This document shows positions 1 through 13,387 of a DNA stretch of 64,000 nt, in pieces. A program made the translations under genes and the position numbers. The stretch is from Prunus persica. Its lineage: Eukaryota > Streptophyta > Magnoliopsida > Rosales > Rosaceae. The notes below the pieces were generated by a model. The model was not told the DNA's origin and did no database searches. It worked only from the letters and a program-made list of their open reading frames with translations. Position 1 is the first letter of the stretch; the number at the start of each line of letters is the position of its first letter. The stretch lies in assembly GCF_000346465.2 (NCBI RefSeq), contig NC_034014.1, positions 1,726,854 to 1,790,853 of the forward strand, written 5' to 3'.

Positions 1-120
1 ACATTCTTTATGGCCTAGTATGGCAAATGCCAAATAGGAGTAACTTGCCAATTACCCCCATCTTGAAATTCAATCGTAGCCGTATGCGAAATCAACGATC
101 GAAATTTCAAATAAACAATT

Positions 121-131
121 TGACCGTTGGA
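121..131 (-). promoter_or_regulatory. MSA element (G2/M activator) of the cyclin B promoter
   Basis: Read on the minus strand this is TCCAACGGTCA, a full match to the plant M-specific activator consensus YCYAACGGYYA. It lies about 130 bp upstream of the cyclin B start codon. MSA elements bind three-repeat MYB factors (MYB3R) and drive G2/M transcription of B-type cyclins, and they work in either orientation. The match is seen directly; the function is inferred from the family. Confidence 0.75.
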
Positions 132-258
132 GCCAACGTGGGTTCTCGAGCTACAAATATTGCCCTTTGCTTTACTTTTAGACTCCCGAAACAAGAAACA
201 CAAGCGCAGAGCAAACAGAGAAAGAGGGAGGGAGAAAAGAAGGAGATCTCTGCCAACC

Positions 259-904
259 ATGGAGGACGTTAGAGCAGTGGTTCTTCCACAACAACCCAGA
301 GGTATTTACCGATCCCAGCTTCTGATTTTTGAATAGAACAACGATTCTTTTAAATTTCATTTTGGTTTTTAGTACTTTTCTAGCATACTGGGTTTATGTT
401 TCTGGGATAATGTTATTTGGGTTTCTCTTGGCCTGATCATTGGTGGGTTGGGGTTATTATTCCATCATTTCAATTATTTGTTTTCTTTTTCTTAAATTTG
501 GAACGTAGAATTTATTGAGTTTCTGGTTGTTGGGTTTACTGTTTGTTCTTTTCATTTTTCCTGCTATGATTCTTTATGGTTTGGGTTCAGTCAGTGCCAA
601 CTGGGTTTCTCTTATTTGATCGATTACAGTTTTCTCTTGTGGTTGTAGCGATTTCAGATTTTTTTTGGGCGGTTCTTTGTATTTTAATTTTTTAATTTCG
701 TCCTTTTCATGTATTTCTTTCATTCAGAAAATCAAGTTTTGTTAATTTACATGTTCACGTTTGTTTTTCTCTAAGGGAATGACAAAGTAAAGAATGAAGC
801 ACAAAGAAGGAACCGGCGTGTTCTTGGAGACATTGGTAATAATCTTGAGGCTGCTCATCTTGTTGAAGGGAAGCCCCCTGTTCAGATTTCTCGCCCTATG
901 ACTA

Positions 905-956
<52 letters not shown>

Positions 957-2772
957 ATTTACACGTGCAATTCCTAACAATTTCTTGACTTGCAGAAGCT
1001 TTCATGCACAATTGTTAGCCAAGGCACAAGCTAAAGCAGAAAAGAACGGGGTAATAACCTTTTTACCACTTTTTGTCATGAAATTCTAGTTTTGAAACTA
1101 GGAGTTTTTATACCTATTCATGTTTTTGGCTCTTTGAATTTGTAGAACCCAGTACTGCCGGTTCTTGAAGACAGGGCAGCTGCTCTTAATAGAAAACGTG
1201 GTCCTGCCAAGAAGGCCGCAGTTGCTCCCAAGAAGGCAATTGAAAAGCCAATATCTGAGACTCTGGTGGTTATAAGTTCTGATGAAGAAGAAGAAAAAGA
1301 TAAACAAGTGAACCGATGCAAGCCCATAGAAGGGCCTTCAAGGAAGGAAGTCAAGACTCTAACTTCAATCCTCACAGCTCGAAGCAAGGTGAGTTTAGAC
1401 GTTCTTTTCGTATTTGTGATGACTTTTTAACACATTGTGAGAGAAATGCTACCTTTTATTTGTTGGGGTATTAAATTTATGTTTTCTGCAGGCTATGGCT
1501 TGTGGAGTTGACATCAAGCCAAAGGAAAAGATTGTTGATTTTGATTCAGCTGATGTTAGTGATGAATTGGCAGTAGTGGAATACATTGATGACTTGTACC
1601 AATTCTACAAGCTCACTGAAGTATGTTCTTATTCTCTCCTCCCCTCACTTCAAATTTCCCCTTTTCTTATCTCGTCTTACTAAAGAAAACTTCCTTGTGC
1701 AGGATGACAGCAGAGTTCATGATTACATGGAGTCACAGCCAGAAATAAACCCAAAGATGAGATCAATCCTCATAGACTGGTTGGTCGAAGTTCACAGGAA
1801 ATTTGAACTGATGCCTGAAACCTTCTACCTGACTGTGAACATAATTGATCGATACTTGTCAATGAAGATCGTTTCTAGGAGGGAACTTCAGTTAGTTGGT
1901 ATTAGTTCTATGGTTATAGCATCCAAATATGAGGAAATCTGGGCCCCACAGGTAATGTTCTCTTATTCAGTTGTTTTATGAATTATTCATACTTGATTTC
2001 TAACTAGTATCTTTTTTAATCTGAAAATGGGTTCTTGATATGCAGGTCAATGACTTTGTTTGCTTATCAGACTATGCATACACTGGTGATCAGATACTTC
2101 TGATGGAGAAAGCAATTCTGGGGAAGTTGGAATGGTACCTGACAGTTCCCACCCCATATGTCTTCCTGTCTAGATACATCAAAGCCTCTGTTTCACCTGG
2201 TGAAGAGGTATTTAATTCACCATGATTTGTGATAAATATCGATATTGAACCATACTTTAAGCTTTATTTGTAGTAAGTAACAAATACTAATGTGGTTCTC
2301 TTACCTTTTTGTAATGCAGGTGAAGAATATGGTTTTCTTTCTAGCCGAGCTCGGAATTATGCATTATCCAACTACTGTTCGGTACTCCCCATCTCTGATA
2401 GCTGCTGCAGCTGTCTATGCTGCACGTTGCACCCTCAACAAAGCTCCTTTGTGGACTGAAACCCTGAAGCACCACACTGGCTACTCTGAAGAACAGTTAA
2501 GGTGATGTCTTCTTCTGTATATAACCTTCCTCAGTTATCAATTATATTCGGGTATGTGTAGCTGTGAGTGGGGAAACAGATGTGGTTTATATTTACTAGT
2601 TCGATTGTGTTCTTTGTCATACAACAGGGATTGCGCCAAGCTCTTGGTTGGCTTTCATTTGAATGCCGCAGAGAGTAATCTTCAAGCAGTTTATCGGAAG
2701 TTCTCAAAGCCTGAACATGTTGCTGTTGCTCGGATCCCTCCTGCCAAAAGTTTTCTGTCCTCATCTTCTTGA
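259..2772 (+). CDS. G2/mitotic-specific B-type cyclin (nine exons)
   Basis: Mitotic cyclin that activates CDKs at G2/M and is destroyed by the anaphase-promoting complex. Exons: 259-301, 776-905, 996-1050, 1146-1388, 1492-1620, 1703-1951, 2046-2207, 2320-2501, 2628-2772; all introns are GT-AG and the frame stays open for 445 residues, a normal cyclin B1 length. The N-terminal part carries the destruction box RRVLGDIGN (RxxLxxIxN), split from the start by intron 1, followed by a basic, acidic-tailed linker. The cyclin box begins with [16 protein letters not shown] in exon 6 and includes YEEIWAPQ across the exon 6/7 boundary; the C-terminal cyclin fold follows in exons 8-9. The start MEDVRAVV is the first ATG in good context after the 5' leader. 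An MSA element lies just upstream. It resembles the S13-7/CYCB1 group, but I cannot give the exact subclass. Confidence 0.95.
908..955. repeat. (TC)n microsatellite in cyclin B intron 2
   Basis: An uninterrupted TC dinucleotide run of about 23 units begins directly after the exon 2 donor site and forms the pyrimidine-rich front half of a short intron. It is likely to vary in length between alleles. Confidence 0.95.
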
Positions 2773-3861
2773 ACTGATGAGAGTTTTGTGTTCTTGTTTA
2801 CTTTTTGTAGACAAAGCATCATTATGCCTGGTTTAGATTCTTGGGTAATCATCCATATGTAATCTTCAAGCAGTTTAGATTGGGTATGAGAAGATTGACC
2901 GTGTTGTTTTAAAATGCAGTATGTCTATCTTGATTCTTGGGTCATGTATATCCTTAGCTCTCGGATAATGTCTTTGTCATTTTTTCAACATCCAACAATA
3001 TAAGCCAATTTTAGTGTTACTATGATGTCAGTTCAAAGTTTAGCCTGCTGTGAACACCAAACTGGGTGCAATCTTTTTCTTGCTGCAATTTCAATTTAGA
3101 TCATGCAGTTTCAATTAAGATCATTCAATTTCGATGTAGTCATAAATAAATAAGGTGTGATGGCTGGGAGAAGCACTAGGCCAGTTCAAAGTACAATGCC
3201 AATCATTACCGTGAAGTTATATTGGTTGCTTCAAAACTTTTGAATAGTTTCTAATTATCATAAAGAGAGTTTACTGTTTAAAATTGCATAATATAATACC
3301 ACCAAAGGTTTTTGCTCATTCTCTCTCTCCTACGCACACATACAAATCAGTGATCCATATCTCTACTTCAAATGTACCAGAAAGTGAGATTGTTTTCGTA
3401 TCATAAATGAATGCTTTTTATGTCATTATGTGAAAAAAGATACTGTCACTATTGTCTGTAAGGTTCCCTTAATCTCAGGATACCGTAAAATAACTGAAGT
3501 ACACAACCCTAACCCATACACAACATCTAGTTACTACTGTCTACAACAATCCTGCAATCTCAAAATACCCTAAATTACTGGAGTACAACACAGAACTGTA
3601 AACCATATATACAATGTCCGGTTAGACCACCGAAAGCACCTCTAGTCTTCCTCTGGATACATATAACCCATGAGCTGACAAATTGTCAATAAATACATTA
3701 CTTCAAAGCTCATGAGTGGAAGAGAAAGTTGCTTTGCTCACATTTACATATATATTCTGAACTGCGAAAACTGTAGGAGCCCCAAGGTTAAGCGCATTGC
3801 AGTTGTTTCTTGACCACTCAACATTTCTGCTCACACTGGTCCTGGGCTTCAGTTGGTCACC
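2773..3861. other. Convergent 3' flanks of cyclin B and the WD40 gene
   Basis: AT-rich non-coding DNA between two stop codons that face each other. It must hold both 3' UTRs. Around 3460-3600 there is an imperfect direct repeat (the segment with cctt-aatctcaggataccg is echoed by cctgcaatctcaaaatacc). No convincing coding sequence or mobile element is visible. Confidence 0.6.
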
Positions 3862-6800
3862 TTAACATGACTTGTGACTTTGAGAAATCATGAGCAAAGA
3901 TGAATGCTGAAAGCAATAATCCAAAGTGTTAGGCCTTTTTATTGTATGAGGATGTGTGAATTGAAACTCATTGAACCACTGCAAAGTAAAGAATGAAGGG
4001 TCGGTAGTTTAGACAGCTTCCAACATCCAAGTGAACCATTTTCCTTCACAACCAGCTACCTAAACACAAAAGACCCTTACTTTGCATAAACACAGCTTCA
4101 CTTAAGTTCATTTTTATATCCCAACAGTTTCACCATAACGGTACTTTTATTTGTACATTCCTGGTAAGTGTCAAGCTCCACTATTCGGTCAAAATAGTGA
4201 ACGCTTCTTAATCTTTAAGACCAACCCAAATGGAGAGTCAACAAGGCCACTGGAATTTGCCACACCACAAACCTTTTCAAAGTACTACTCTATTCACATT
4301 TAAACCTTTTTCAAACAGGCACTGGTTGGGATTTTGCTTGCACTTATGTATCTCATGAAACCAAATGCACAGATCTAGTAAGTCCAATATGCATGTGCAT
4401 TTGTATAATTGGCCATGTCATAGGATTTTAATAGAACCTTAAGGTTGAAAAAAATGGATAGAAAAGTAGGTTTTCGAGAATACAAACCCTTGTTCCAGCT
4501 ATGATGGTACTGTTGAGGGGATGAACTGCACATGCAGTAACTCCTTCAGACAATGGAACAAACCTGTTTTTCTTATCTTGTTTCTTTACCCCAGAAAGAC
4601 TCTGTATATCCTCTCTACAACATTAAGCAACAAAAGGAACATGTATGTAAACATAAATGCATAGGAAAGTAAACAACTGCATGTTCACACACAGGTGTGC
4701 ACAGATAACGGGCCAAACTGAAATCAAAGAATTATAGCTGAAGGGGAAAAGGCCATCAAAGTAAATACCACAGCATCCAGAGGGAAATAGTAAATTATAA
4801 GTTGGGCATCAACATAATAAATAATCTACTAAAGGGGGGAGGGGATCCAGACTTGCAGGAGAGCTTTTAAAATACTAAGTTATGATCCGTTGATTCAGAT
4901 TATGTATTAGACTTCATGGCTAATCAACATACTGCAAAAGTTCTAAGGAGTTTCTTACTTGTAGTCCACATGGCTAGGAGAGCTTGAATCTGGATAGAAA
5001 TCCAAAATATGAATTCCATTGTCGGTTGATGATCCAACCACGTAGATCTGCATTAGAAAACATTGGAGTACAATCTCATACAAGTGGCTAGAAGCAGAAT
5101 TAAATTGAAGACCAAGAAAATGAAAATATCATAGGATTGTTACAGGTACCATACCAACAAGTTTAATCAACCAAATGAGAAATGACTCAAAGCATACAAG
5201 CAGCAATAATGCAAACTTTTCAATCAATATGTGAAAATGAAATGTGACTTCGCAATACTACCCCATGCATTGACCACTGAGCAGGACCCAGGGATAGAAA
5301 AACTCCTCATTAGACGTACATTTTCATCCAACTGACACTGGAATATGAATTTGTCCACAAATGTGGTCAATGACTGTAAACTAATGCAAAATGACTAAAC
5401 AGGAAACCTAATGCAATGCAGTTTGAAATATAAAACAAAACATTCTCCCTTACCGAATTTATTGGCAGCCATGAAGGTTTTCTCAAATATAACAGATCAG
5501 CTGACACGCCAGGATCATTTCTACTCCCTCAAAATGAACAGGATAGAAATAGATAAATTAAACACAAGGTGCTAATGTTTCCAATGTTAACGCAGCAAAT
5601 TGAATGCACAAAACATTACTTACAACCAAGCAGGTGGAGGACAATGAATATGCGTAACTTCAAAATTGTAAACATCCAAAACACCTGACCTACATTAAAC
5701 AAGGTATTAATTAATTCATCATCAGTGTTGTCGCAATAAAACTCAATGATAATGTATTCAGTTTATTAGATTAGCATATTCCATAGACAATTAGGCATGA
5801 TCTTCACAATTATTAGTGAGACTTCTTTTGATTCCAATAAAAAGATACAATAAACATATGATGCCTTGGTGATTTGGCAGCATGCTATAAAGTGACTCCT
5901 AATTCTCTGTTCCAGTTTAATCAAAATCCATTTTCATATTCCAGATCAGTTACTGCTGTTCACAAGTTACTTTACCCTCAAAAGAATTGGTATACATCAA
6001 GCATGTATTCCTATTGTTTTGTAGGGTACATCTCCTTTCGATTGTAGACCAATATCTCTTCTAAATAATATACATTTTGAAAGAAAAGTTAGCAAGTGTC
6101 AGACAAATGCAGCGGTATATTCTGAACAGTATCCCCAACCCAATCAGCTTGACCCATATGGTTATTAACCTACCCCATATCGAGTTTTTTATTGTTAACG
6201 TAACATAGAAACTTAAGAAATGACCCAAAAAAAAAAAAAACAAGGAATAAGATTAATGAACCATTGTTTACCAAAAATATAAAACAAAGGAATCATGACC
6301 TACTGCACAGTGATAACAATACGTACCAACCATCATCAAGATGGAATGCCAATTGGTGCGGGCAAGATGGATCAATATTAATGGAGTGTATTTCCTTAGA
6401 AACAATGTCTGATTGTGCCTGAAAAATAATGAGAATATTTAGTAGTGTAAATTGAAATATGCAAACCATGATATTTATGTAACATAGATATATAGTACAA
6501 TAGACCGTACTGTCTACATTACTAATATTAATGTGTTAATGGCTTTTGTCTCCAGTGAATCAATATGAGAATAGGCACAAATATAGTGTTCACAACTTAC
6601 AACAAGGTAACATGCATAAAGACAATACTTCGTATGAATTAATACATTTTTTTCCAAAAACGTTGTGTAAATAGTAAACATATTTGATACCTTCAGAGGC
6701 CCAATTTTCTCTAACATTGACGATAACTTCAATGAAGTTAAAGGCGGATGACGTATCTATATAAACAAAAACAAAATAGTTATTACTATCATTTTTCAAG

Positions 6801-9800
6801 AACATAAATATACAAATCAAGTTCAATATTTTGTCAAGATTGTCTGGGCATATTAGCCATGACTGCTAGGAAAACTGTTTAGGGTGCTGATGTTTAGTTC
6901 TTGTTATTTCTATGAAGTTAGAAAATATATATATGTAAACAAAATACGAACCCCTTACTTCTTTATTACTCTGAAGAGCAGAAGACGTTCTTCCACCACG
7001 AAGATCCCATACATAAACAAATCCACGCTTTCCAGCTCCAAAAATGATCTGAAAAAAAGTCGTTAAAATTTCTTTAGAAGATAAAAAAATTTACTCATGG
7101 CAAGGAATACACCTAGTAGATTATGGGAACAAAAGCATGAAAATACACCAAAATGTTTATACTAACTGAAATTCTGGGAGGACATCTTCCATGTTTTTAG
7201 AAATTAGGACATGAGACACACCATACAAAGTTTATGTTAGTTACTAATGAGTAAATTAAACAAGATGTGCAGAACAAGTAACTAGATATTTCAGAGCACA
7301 TCTTTCCAAATTCAAGCGCTTTAAATGAGATTTCCCAATATTATTTTCTTATGTACAACTAGTTAGCTTTGGTCTTTCCATGAATCTGTTTCATGTTATA
7401 TTTGCAGAAAAACTATGAGAAAACGGCCTCATATAAGGCATTAAAGAGTACATCAACACTAGTTCTGATCATTTAGAACCTTCCAAGTTCCACTATATGC
7501 AACTACTCTGATGATCTACCATTCTGGATCAGCACAATAAAGAAATTACCATACCCCAAAATTGATGACTGACTTCTTGGGTTTAAGCAAACATCTTGCC
7601 CTTTAACACCATGTTTTTCCTAAAAGATCTTTAACCCATAGATAACTTAATAACTAGGATATAAATTTGAACGATCAATCCTCATTCATAATCATGATCA
7701 GTTCTACTTATTGACCCATACTTACATTGCTATTAAATACTTGGTTCTTGACACAAAGAAACAAAGTGTGGATACATGTCTTTCCTAATGATGTGCGCAT
7801 ATCTCAACTTCTGATAAATACGTAAAGATAGCAGATTGAACAAAAAAAATGTGAATTATTGCAGACCTGATCCTCCGCATTTAATTGTATACTATTAAGG
7901 GTGCCACGGGAATCCGTTGTAAGTTCAAGACATGGAAATTCACTCATTCTTCTGTCCCATACATTGATTACACCATATGTATCAGAAGCCAGTATCCTAA
8001 AATGACCATAAAATAAAAAGGAAGCCTGCCTTAGAAAGAATATATAACTGATAGAAGCAAGAAATATATTCCAAAAGTCACAAAATGGTCAAACAAAAGA
8101 AGGGGGTCGGGGGTGTGGGGTTGGGGTGTGTTACTTTAAACCAGCTCTGAATAGTGAAAGCATACAAATTTTGCACTGTGTAGATTAAAGAAGAGACCTC
8201 AACACAACTCACTACTACACCTAGTGAACTAAAACAACACCTTTTGAAAAGTAGTACACATTATTAGAATGGAAAAGACAGGCATTCCTATAGTGCATGA
8301 GAAGTGGAGGAAGGTATGACACTTCAAAATTTGTACATGCACAAATGAACTTATTCAGTATGGTGGTTTTCTTAAGCAGTCTGTTCAAATATTCAATCTC
8401 AATTTTAGATTAAGGAATAAATCACATAAATCTAACAATGAGTTATTCATAATCATCTCTACCTGTGATTTTATAAATAAATACATATAAATGAATAAAG
8501 GGTATATCTTTATTTCACCAACCTGGAATCGTCAAGTGAAGTAACAATATCAGTAAGGCCTTTATGAATATTAGACCCAAGAACAGAAACACTAGGTCTT
8601 GTTCTTAACACCTGGACCAAAAGGTGAGGAATAATTATCATAATAACAAAGAGAAAGCCGTACTAATATATAACCAGCATATTATACATAGAATGTCGTA
8701 CTAATACATACCCAACACACTAGACAGATTTGACAGAAAAACCTAAGATAAAAATGTGATTAAGTTGTTGGTTTGCTACAATCCTTAACCTGTTCGGATG
8801 TGGGCCAACAATTGTTTTTCACTATTAACACTCCTCCTGACATGTGGGTTCTCTCCACCATTAGTGCCCAGCGTACAGAATTTAACTTAATTGAGGGGTT
8901 TTGCCATTGTGAAGGGATTCGAACTCAGGTCGCTGTGACTGACACCATGATGAAGTTGTCGGTTAACTACGATTCTCAAAAAATTGAGCTGTTAGGATGT
9001 GGGCCAGGAATTTCTCTATACTCAAACAAGATGACAAGTCTCAACAGAAACGTATGCTTTAGAGGAGCTCATCAGATATGAAGGTTATAACCTGACTAGA
9101 ACTGGAAATCTGGAAATTGGGTCCCCTAACTACCTTGTCCTCATTTAAATCATGCATGTGTTAAGTACGTTTTAAGCAGGTGTTTGTGCGCTTCTAACAC
9201 TCTAAAGTATCTATTAACCAAAAAAATCAGGGTTAGGTGATTTTCACACTAAAGTAAAATGAATACCCAAAAACAAAACAAAAAATATATATAATAACAC
9301 GATGGAAAGTTGACATGATGGTATATAATGAGTTCCCATTGGAGCAAATTAGCACATAAATTTCCAAAGAGAGTGCAGCACTAAAAGCATGCGTATGATG
9401 AAAGAGAAAGAGAAACTTACCTTGGATGGTTTAGAAGAGATATAACCAATATCAAATATAAGTACTTCATTCCTTTTCATAGATGTGCAAACAACCTATA
9501 TGAACAAATTAGGCAAATCTTAATGTAAGAACAAATCAATCCAGGAGAGATAATTAAGTCAATCAATCTTGATTAAGGGTTTCTAAACTAACAGAACAAC
9601 ATACTACAAAATATAAAATACATTTGTTTTCAATTATGCAGAATACGAGCATGTACACAGTGGTACTACCAACCCCATTGATCATTCATATAAAATAGAA
9701 GTAATCACCTGAAATTATGCATGCTTAAGCATATCGGAAGGAAAAAAGAATAATCAGCCAGGTTCTACATCTATATAGTTCTCTGGAGTCACAACCGAGA

Positions 9801-11283
9801 AAAATGAAGCAGCCATATTGCCTTTACAATATCTACAACAATCGTATAAATTGTATTGAACTCAGACCTCATCTTGGTTAGCAAGATTCCACTGGACAAA
9901 GTCTAGTTGTTGAGGTAAAGAAAGGTGCACCACATGTTTTGCTTCATCTTCCTGCAAGCCTAGCAGGAAAAGAGGGGTAAAAAAGCCAAATAAAAATTGT
10001 TTTAATGAGCACAAGAACCAAGCCTTACTTTACAAGCATGCTTATATAAATTCCATAAGCACTATAACTTTACAAATTAAAATGGTCTTGTTTTTCTTCC
10101 TTCATTAAACACATTCAGTATAAGCTCAAGGTTTGGCCTGTGTAAATAGAAGAGGTGAACAGCTGTAACATCAGTAGCCAAAGTTATGCCCAGGAAAACC
10201 TCAAACATGCATGAATGTAAAGGTTTGCACATTAAAATTGTATCCATTAGTTTTGTGCACTGTTATACAAGTTTAGCAGTCGATATATGCATCACTCTTG
10301 TAATAAACTTGGAAATTATGAACTGATAAAATATATGCCAAAACAATAACAAGCTGTAGTGAAGGAACTTACGTAGCAAAGGTTCATTACTCTGGCAATA
10401 AAGAGATTCAAAATCATGCACTGTTAAACACCCCGATTTTGTCACAGATACCAGGTATATTCCCTAATATATAGGGGAAAAGAGGAAATGTAAATACAAG
10501 AAAAGGAAGTGAAAAGTAAGAGCAACACACACACACGCACACAACATACAAAATAAAACCAAACTAGCAAATGCAACTGTATTTACCTTTCTGTCAAAAT
10601 CAAGTGCAGATATCCCTTGCCTGAAAAAAAAAATCTGATTGAGCAATCTTTTCTACTACATATGAAACACAAACAAAAACACAAAAACACAGACACACAT
10701 ACACACACGTATATATATGTATGAGGATAATTACTGACTTTCCAATTGACGGTTGGTCATACAAAAATGCGCCATTGTCGATCCAATTCAACTACAAAAT
10801 TAAAATCCCACAAATAAAATCAAAATTTCTGGGAAAAAAATATAAAGAAGAAGTAAAGATGATAACAAACAGGGTTTGTAATATTGCATACATGGGTTTG
10901 ACACGGTCCACCATTGATGTGGTACAAATGCGGAAATGCCCTCAGCTATATCAATCAGAAAATATATAAATCAATCAAGCAAGGTACTTGTAATGTGTAG
11001 CTAACTAATTGGTAAACTCAGTAATGGCAAAACGAATTAATGGGGCACCTCAGAATAGGATTCCATGAGCAACCCAGAGACGGAATGTCGGTAATTGGGA
11101 TGGAGCCTTCCGTTCAATTCGATCAGGCTTCGACTCCATCTGGGCCCGAAACAACAAAGCCCTCAATTTCAAATTGACAATAAAGCATAGAAATTGAGAA
11201 GGGTTATCGATTTGCATTTACCTTGGAGGGGGTCTGCTGGGGTTTTGAGACGAGGGCTTCTGAGGAACTAGGTACTTGTCCAT
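3862..11283 (-). CDS. WD40-repeat (transducin-like) protein, 19 exons
   Basis: Exons in transcript order: 11283-11222, 11139-11049, 10945-10892, 10791-10739, 10620-10587, 10463-10373, 9959-9868, 9495-9421, 8611-8523, 7996-7867, 7048-6959, 6756-6691, 6418-6327, 5689-5624, 5520-5454 (start could be 5523), 5337-5275 (weak donor), 5047-4959, 4614-4488, 3906-3862. The sum is 492 codons with phases agreeing at every junction. The protein starts MDKYLVPQK. Blade-like segments follow: GISALDFDRKGIYLVSV, LDFVQWN, VLIFDIG, ILASDTYGVINVWDRR, IIFGAGKRGFVYVWDLRGG and VTACAVHPLNSTIIAGT, spacing typical of a seven-bladed propeller. The second-exon ATG at 11139 is a decoy: its frame stops at once. WD40 proteins are usually scaffolds; I do not recognise the family name, so the partner and pathway are unknown. 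Intron 9 hosts a repeat insertion. Confidence 0.85.
8785..9085. repeat. Repeat insertion in a WD40-gene intron (SINE-like or LTR debris)
   Basis: This stretch is richer in GC and in structured words than the flanking AT-rich intron. The word ggatgtgggcca occurs near both ends (about 8795 and 8994). On the minus strand it contains GAGTTCGAATCC, which resembles a tRNA B box, after a GGTGTCAGTCACAGCGACC stretch. This points to a tRNA-related SINE or an LTR fragment. A short open frame inside is not considered a gene. Confidence 0.5.
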
Positions 11284-12166
11284 CAGAGTGTTCAGAGTGA
11301 GAATTAAGGTTTGAGTTTTGGGGCTTAAAGGTCCTTTTTTTTTTTTTTTTTTTTTTTTTTTTGGGTATGGGTTTGCTGTTCCCGCCATTTCGTCTTGTGT
11401 GTCACAGTGTATGCTAATTGCGCGCGCTCTCTAATAGGTCGGGTTTCGGGATCGGATCAACCAAATTCATACCCGGGTGGGCATTTTTTTAATATCAAAG
11501 ACAATTGGTATCAAGTTTATTGTTATTAAGAATTCCCGATGATAAAGATTCCAAAAAAACAAAAACAATTCATGATGATTAAGGGTAAAAGTTTTTTTTT
11601 TCTTTTAGTTTTGTTGGCATTTTATTTTTCTTGATATCATGCGAACTCAGGGTTGATATATTGAGATCCTCTTTTTTTTTTTCTTTTATTCTAATGAATG
11701 AGGAAGATTCGAACTTGAGACATCTTTCGACTTTGTAACAAAAAGTACTATCAGACTAAACGCTATTTGGTAACTTAGCACGTTCAGATTTTCTTTTGAT
11801 ATTATATATTGCTAAATGTCAATAATGTCTAACCATTCCACTAACGGTTTATTTTATGTGATAATTGAAACAAACACCATCCATTTAATGTACTGAGTAT
11901 GTAATTGCCCATTTCCTTGGCCTGAAAAGTTTACCTATTTTATGTAATTATCATTTAAAAAATAAAGACTGTTAATAGGAAAATGCTTCTAAAACTCTGG
12001 TAAAGAACTTGGCATAATCCAAAAGGCCAAATCTCCATGCCCAACCCCTTACACCAACAGTACATATTCTAAAAACAGGTGAGCTAAAACCAATAAACAT
12101 TTGTATGAAATGACTGTTTAATAAAGGAATTTGCTAACTACCATTTGCTCCTCCTTTGTTTGTACC
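11284..12166. other. Intergenic spacer between the WD40 gene and the kinase cluster
   Basis: It holds the presumed WD40-gene promoter and leader just right of 11283, including an uninterrupted T run of roughly 30 bases at about 11335-11362, then AT-rich DNA. No ORF of note and no clear transposon ends are seen. The last 200 bases resemble the upstream flanks of the other receptor-kinase copies. Confidence 0.55.
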
Positions 12167-13387
12167 ATGACTTTTGAACTATCATATGCTTTATGCTTTC
12201 TGATTATCCTTCTACAGCTGCCATTTTCCACCAAAAACTTTTGTGTGGTCAGCCAATGGTAATAATCCAGAGCAAAAAGGATTCAAAGTTAAGCTCACTG
12301 CGGATGGACAGTTTAGGCTCAATGAGGCTGCAACAGACAAACAAATATGAGTTGCTGATTCTGCAGGTACTGGAGTTGCCCATGCAGCCATGCTTGACAC
12401 AGGAAATTTTGTGCTGGCTAACCTTAAGTCAATCAATTTGTGGGAGAGTTTTGATCAGCCAACTGACACAATCTTGCCTGCACAGACTCTAAATCAAGAA
12501 GCCATACTCTTCGATATAAGGAAACAAATTACTCAAGAGGGAGATTCCAGCTTACCTTGCAACATGATGGGAATTTCGTGCTTTACACGACAAATTTCCC
12601 ATTCGATGCTCCTAATTCTGCTTATTGGTCAACTCAAACATTTGATGGTGGCTCTCAGGTCATCTTCGACCAATCTGGCTCTATTTACCTTAGAGCCGGG
12701 AATGGGACAATAATTATGATGGTAATGTCCAATACAATTTCAATGCAGGACTTCTACAAGAAAGCAACTCTTGAGTATGATGGAGTTTTTAGATACTATG
12801 TGTACCCTAAAAGTACTCGCTCAACTGTGGGAAGGTGGTCCATGGCTTGGTCGACTTTGTCCTATGTGCCTTCAAATATCTGCACCTCACTCGTGGAATA
12901 TACGGGCGGCGGTGCATGTGGATTCAACAGCTTATGTAGACATGATGATGAAGGAAAAAGTTGCCAGTGTCCATATGGTTACAGCTATACTGATCCAAAT
13001 GATGTGTTGAAAGGATGCAAACAGGACTTTGTCTCACAAAGTTGTGACGAAGCCTCACTAGAAACAGATTCTTTTTATTTTCAAGAGATGCAGAACACAG
13101 ATTGGCCTTATTCTGCGTATGATGAGGATTGGTGCAGGCAGAGTTGCCTGAGTGATTGTTTCTGCGCCGTTGCCATTTTCAGGAAAAATGAGTGCTGGAA
13201 GAAGATGTTTCCACTTTCAAACGGGGTGATTGACCCCAGTGTTGGTGGAAAAGCTCTGATCAAAATGAGGAAAGACAATTCTACTTTAACACCTGGGGGC
13301 ACAGATTCAGAAAAGAAAAATACTTCAACTTTGATGCTCATTGGAGCGCTCTTGAGTAGCTTGGTGTTGACGAACTGTCATAATTAG
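12167..13387 (+). pseudogene. Kinase-less pseudogene of a G-type lectin receptor kinase (copy 1)
   Basis: It begins MTFELSYALCFL, matching the signal peptide of the intact copies at 14210 and 22651. Directly after the signal peptide about 60 codons are missing, so the reading jumps to the FVWSANGNN part of the bulb-lectin domain. A TGA replaces Trp in KQI-W-VADSAG near 12348, and a frameshift follows near 12515. From 12557 to 13387 one frame is open for 276 codons and covers the rest of the lectin region, the EGF-like part (GGACGFNSLC), the PAN part (DWCRQSCLSDCFCAVA) and the first part of the membrane segment. It then stops with no kinase domain. Copy 2 has a comparable stop at the same place. 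The intact family members are about 800 residues. Confidence 0.9.

Noticed and set aside
8773..9081. 102-codon open frame in the WD40 intron
   Set aside because: It coincides with a repeat insertion and has no recognisable protein motif.
11049..11139. ATG at 11139 as the WD40 gene start (MESKPDRIERK frame)
   Set aside because: That frame ends in a stop before the exon donor. The other frame of the same exon joins smoothly to the upstream exon MDKYLVPQK and to all later exons.
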